Shown here one piece after another: positions 61,757 to 64,000 of a stretch of DNA of 64,000 nucleotides. Position 1 is the stretch's first letter, and each line of letters opens with the position of its first letter. The position numbers and the translations under genes were made by a program. This stretch comes from Psychrobacillus psychrodurans (GTDB taxonomy: Bacteria > Bacillota > Bacilli > Bacillales_A > Planococcaceae). The DNA is taken from positions 62,001 through 126,000 of the forward strand of contig FOUN01000005.1 in assembly GCA_900114885.1 (NCBI GenBank). Reading direction: 5' to 3'. Below the pieces are notes generated by a model. The model worked only from the letters and a program-made list of their open reading frames with translations. It did no database searches and had not been told where the DNA came from.

Positions 61757-61778
61757 CTAACATCTATATACTCGTAAC

Positions 61779-61827
61779 AAAAAAGCACTCAAGTTACTGT
61801 TTCTAAACAGTAACTCGAGTGCTTTTC
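61779..61827 (-). terminator. Terminator of the 153-aa lipoprotein gene
   Basis: A very long stem (AAGCACTCGAGTTACTGTTT with AAACAGTAACTTGAGTGCTT), one internal mismatch, followed by TTTTTTG on the minus strand. Confidence 0.9.
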
Positions 61828-61832
61828 CACCA

Positions 61833-62294
61833 TTATGGCATATATTTCTCTTCAACTTTCACTACTACATCATCTTCAACTGTCACATAATAAGGTCCTT
61901 TGACACCAAGTAAGTAGGTGATAAATTCCTTCTCATCAACTACTCTAGGCTCCGAGGGATTCTCTTGATTAACAAGTAAGAACTCTGCATCCTCGGCTAC
62001 TTTCATAGTAGATTCTTCGTTTGTTTCATTATACATCACAAAACCAGTTGGTAAGTCCTTCTCCACGTCCAGCCCTAACTCCTTAATCCTATCTTTGTCC
62101 GATTCCTCTATCCATTCAACCTCATCCAAAACAAGATTTCTGGTAGAAAGTTCATAATTCTTTATTATTGCTAATTGTTTACCTGGCGTATCTGTTTCTT
62201 TTGGTGTTTCCTCATCCGAACATGCTCCAAGTATAATAATACTTAACATAACTAGAATAACTTTGCTCCAACCCGATTTTTTAAATAAGTTCAT
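61833..62294 (-). CDS. Hypothetical lipoprotein (153 aa)
   Basis: Signal peptide with lipobox LGAC (Cys25) followed by an acidic linker rich in Glu, Thr and Pro. The mature part (about 40-153) is acidic and beta-rich (YELSTRNLVLDEVEWIEESD, YYVTVEDDVVVKVEEKYMP), a pattern common in Bacillus lipoproteins of unknown role. GAGGGG precedes the ATG. Monocistronic with a long terminator. Confidence 0.75.
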   Translation of the reverse strand: MNLFKKSGWSKVILVMLSIIILGACSDEETPKETDTPGKQLAIIKNYELSTRNLVLDEVEWIEESDKDRIKELGLDVEKDLPTGFVMYNETNEESTMKVAEDAEFLLVNQENPSEPRVVDEKEFITYLLGVKGPYYVTVEDDVVVKVEEKYMP

Positions 62295-62368
62295 ATCGTA
62301 ACCCCTCTTCTTTATGTATTAAAATTTTTTTAAAACCCAATTACCTAAACATCTTAACCTATTTACAT

Positions 62369-62403
62369 AAAAAAAGTAGAGCACCGATGTATTGGTTAGC
62401 TCT
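62369..62403 (-). terminator. Terminator of the SDR gene
   Basis: GTAGAGC pairs with GCTCTAC around a loop with an ACC/GGT pair, followed by seven T on the minus strand. Confidence 0.85.
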
Positions 62404-62422
62404 ACCTCCTATATGAAAGATT

Positions 62423-63208
62423 CTAAATTTCCATATCCCAGCATTCTTGTTGAGCTTTCTTAGCTTGCTGTTCAGTTTCTTCTGGATGCATAGTGCGAAA
62501 TTTATGATGATCTGCAGGTATGATATCTATCATTTTTTCAATCATATCTTTAGGATCAAATTGGTTTTCTAATTGTGCTTCTTGTTTTTGCATATCTTCC
62601 TTGTTAGTAAAATTACTGTCTTCATTGTACCATTTATATTTTTCTTCTGCACTTCTATCATTGAATCCTGTATTATATGGTCCTGGGTTAATCGTTGCCA
62701 CTTGCACTCCAAACTCTTTTAACTCTTTTTCCAGGGTCTTGGCAATTCCTTCGATTGCATGCTTTGTAGCAGTGTATGGACCTACATATGGTGTTGCTGA
62801 TACACCTGCAATGGAACTCATAAATACAATCTTCCCACTGCCCTGACTTACGAATTTTTTAGCAGCAATTTGTACAGTTTCTAACGTAGCAAAAACGTTC
62901 ACCTCAAACAATGCACGAAATCGATCCATCGGTACTTCTCCTAACGGTCCACCTTCATTGATAGCTGCATTTGCAACAAATATATCAAAATCATAATCTT
63001 CCATTTGTGCACGGTCACGTTCGTTCGTAATATCCATCTTGAATATTTCCATCTTTAACCCTAATTCATTGGCCTCTCGAAATAGGTCTGTTTTTTGAGA
63101 AGTGTTTTCTGTTGTAGCGATTAAACGATGACCCTTCTTAGCAAGTCCAATTGCTGCACCTCTTCCAAGTCCGCTTCCAGCACCAGTAATAAAAATAGTT
63201 TTGCTCAT
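62423..63208 (-). CDS. Short-chain dehydrogenase/reductase
   Basis: A 261-residue classical SDR. Cofactor motif TGAGSGLGRGAAIGLAKKG near residue 8, NAA at about 83 (VANAAINEGGP), catalytic Ser in MSSIAGVSATPYVGPYTATKHA with the YxxxK (Tyr-Thr-Ala-Thr-Lys) near 145, and INPGPYNTGF near 178. Oxidises or reduces an alcohol/ketone with NAD(P); substrate unknown. AGGAGG before the ATG. Monocistronic. Confidence 0.88.
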   Translation of the reverse strand: MSKTIFITGAGSGLGRGAAIGLAKKGHRLIATTENTSQKTDLFREANELGLKMEIFKMDITNERDRAQMEDYDFDIFVANAAINEGGPLGEVPMDRFRALFEVNVFATLETVQIAAKKFVSQGSGKIVFMSSIAGVSATPYVGPYTATKHAIEGIAKTLEKELKEFGVQVATINPGPYNTGFNDRSAEEKYKWYNEDSNFTNKEDMQKQEAQLENQFDPKDMIEKMIDIIPADHHKFRTMHPEETEQQAKKAQQECWDMEI

Positions 63209-63279
63209 AATTATTCCTCCTACTTAAGTGTCTTCTATTTTCTGTTCCCTACCAGAAATATATAAAACACTCGATTCGT

Positions 63280-64000
63280 CTAAACAATTAAACGAATGAT
63301 ATAGAAAGAATTGGTTACAGCTAAGCCTTGCTCTGTACTATTTTCATCAAATATTTTAGTTACTTTCGATAAATCCTCTTCCTTTAGCCTTTCGTAAATA
63401 GATGTCTTTTGACCAAAGCAACGTAACTTTAATACATCGATAGGAGAATGCAAATATTCTATACTTGTTACATGCTCCAGTTCAATGGAAGTGAAGCTAC
63501 TAATCTCCAATTGTTGATTTATTTTATTTAGTATTGGTGTACCAAAAGAGTAGTCAAATAGATTTGGAAAAATTAGAGGTAGTTCTTTTGCTGCTCCATC
63601 ACCTGGATGAAGTCCAAGAATTGATCCTCCCTTCATCACTACTTCTGTAAGGGCTGGATAAGCAGATGTAGGTCCCTTTCGAGTGTATGCACATTCAAAT
63701 TCATTTTTCTCAAAAGGTAATCCTTGTTTGCTATTTCCAACAATGAATGTAAGGTTCGACTTTTCATTCACCTTAGCAACTTCTAAGAAATTTTCAGTTA
63801 CATCAAATCCTACAATCTGTTTTGCAATCGAGCTACAAAATTTAGTAAAATCACCATGTCCACAACCAACATCTAGAACTCTTTTGTTTTTTATCATTTT
63901 TGATACTTCTTCATCAAAAATAGACTCTCCGCTGGGCTTAGTAATGCTGGAGTTCCAAGTATATTTATAAATACGCTGTAACTCTGAGAGCTGTTGATAC
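63280..64000 (-). CDS. Class I SAM-dependent methyltransferase, 5' end outside window
   Basis: Reads leftwards from beyond the window edge. The frame is open up to base 64000 (YQQLSELQRIYKYTWNSSIT leads into the known part), so the ATG at 63897 is internal. Motif I RVLDVGCGHGDFTKF, post-I VGFDVTENFLEVA, the TFIVGNSKQGLPFEKNEFECAYTRKGPTSAYPALTEVVMKGGSILGLHPG block is typical of ubiE-like methyltransferases. At least 240 residues. Acceptor unknown. Confidence 0.83.
   Translation of the reverse strand, partial: YQQLSELQRIYKYTWNSSITKPSGESIFDEEVSKMIKNKRVLDVGCGHGDFTKFCSSIAKQIVGFDVTENFLEVAKVNEKSNLTFIVGNSKQGLPFEKNEFECAYTRKGPTSAYPALTEVVMKGGSILGLHPGDGAAKELPLIFPNLFDYSFGTPILNKINQQLEISSFTSIELEHVTSIEYLHSPIDVLKLRCFGQKTSIYERLKEEDLSKVTKIFDENSTEQGLAVTNSFYIIRLIV

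Overview
The window is AT-rich DNA from a spore-forming Gram-positive bacterium of the order Bacillales. The best guess is the Planococcaceae group (Psychrobacillus, Paenisporosarcina or Lysinibacillus-like). Support: AGGAGG-type ribosome sites with frequent TTG/GTG starts, a CwlJ spore-cortex hydrolase, a T-box in front of serA, a guanine riboswitch in front of xpt-pbuX, a preQ1-I riboswitch in front of queT, and a ba3-type oxidase operon. No rRNA, tRNA, CRISPR array, phage module or intact insertion sequence was seen. The species call is inference.

Layout. 0-9.8 kb: partial GDSL esterase, M29 aminopeptidase, DEAD-box helicase, FbpA-like small protein, VanZ protein, ABC-type ATPase, RsiV-like protein, HAD phosphatase, serA with its T-box, and aspartokinase III. 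10-16.6 kb: a KAS III-like protein lacking the catalytic His and Asn, a STAS-like protein, a Nudix-GNAT fusion, a gene-free structured region, an MFS exporter, cwlJ and uvsE. 16.7-27.9 kb: xpt-pbuX, a S66 peptidase/DAO oxidase/PAS-chemoreceptor run, ypfJ-like protease, dapF, a LysM-3D protein, a Nudix hydrolase, a FusB-like EF-G-binding protein and a CD3324-type HTH protein. 27.6-37.4 kb: DUF3006 with a ComEC-like MBL lipoprotein, queT, a glycine-betaine-type ABC importer, a quinone-type ring-cleaving dioxygenase, and a regulon of an XRE-cupin regulator, an ornithine-cyclodeaminase-like enzyme and an MHS transporter. 37.8-49.9 kb: an accessory stretch of small, unrelated or decayed genes (YjdI/YjdJ, LtrA, TauE, methyltransferase, a fused two-domain ABC permease, Nudix, ClbS/DfsB, phospholipase D), punctuated by short inverted repeats. 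50-61.6 kb: a low-oxygen/NO-type module with a radical SAM-SPASM protein, DUF2249 proteins, a Crp/Fnr regulator, a haem-copper-like membrane protein, a MIP18 protein, SCO and the ba3 oxidase. It is interrupted by an erythromycin-esterase/methyltransferase/lipoprotein group. 61.8-64 kb: lipoprotein, SDR and a partial methyltransferase.

How genes work together. (1) Four promoters of the 50-61.6 kb module carry an AGTGA-N6-WCACW-type box. In each, the box centre lies about 41.5 bp upstream of the start predicted from the -10 hexamer, which is the class II Crp/Fnr activator geometry. The Crp/Fnr gene inside the module is the obvious candidate regulator. (2) The cyclodeaminase-like gene and the MHS transporter have near-identical promoters, each followed at about +10 by the same 17-bp palindrome. 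The XRE-cupin protein encoded beside them is the likely repressor.

The most unusual signal is non-coding. Six intergenic arrays start next to intrinsic terminators. Each repeats a short conserved word at 21-nt steps (20.5 nt on average in one) with divergent spacers. Arrays at 15.0, 24.8 and 61.7 kb share TTATGGGCTAT, those at 32.5 and 57.7 kb share GCAAGT, and the one at 19.1 kb has an exact 82-nt super-period. In every case the word reads in the sense direction of the gene just upstream. I know of no established function for such arrays.
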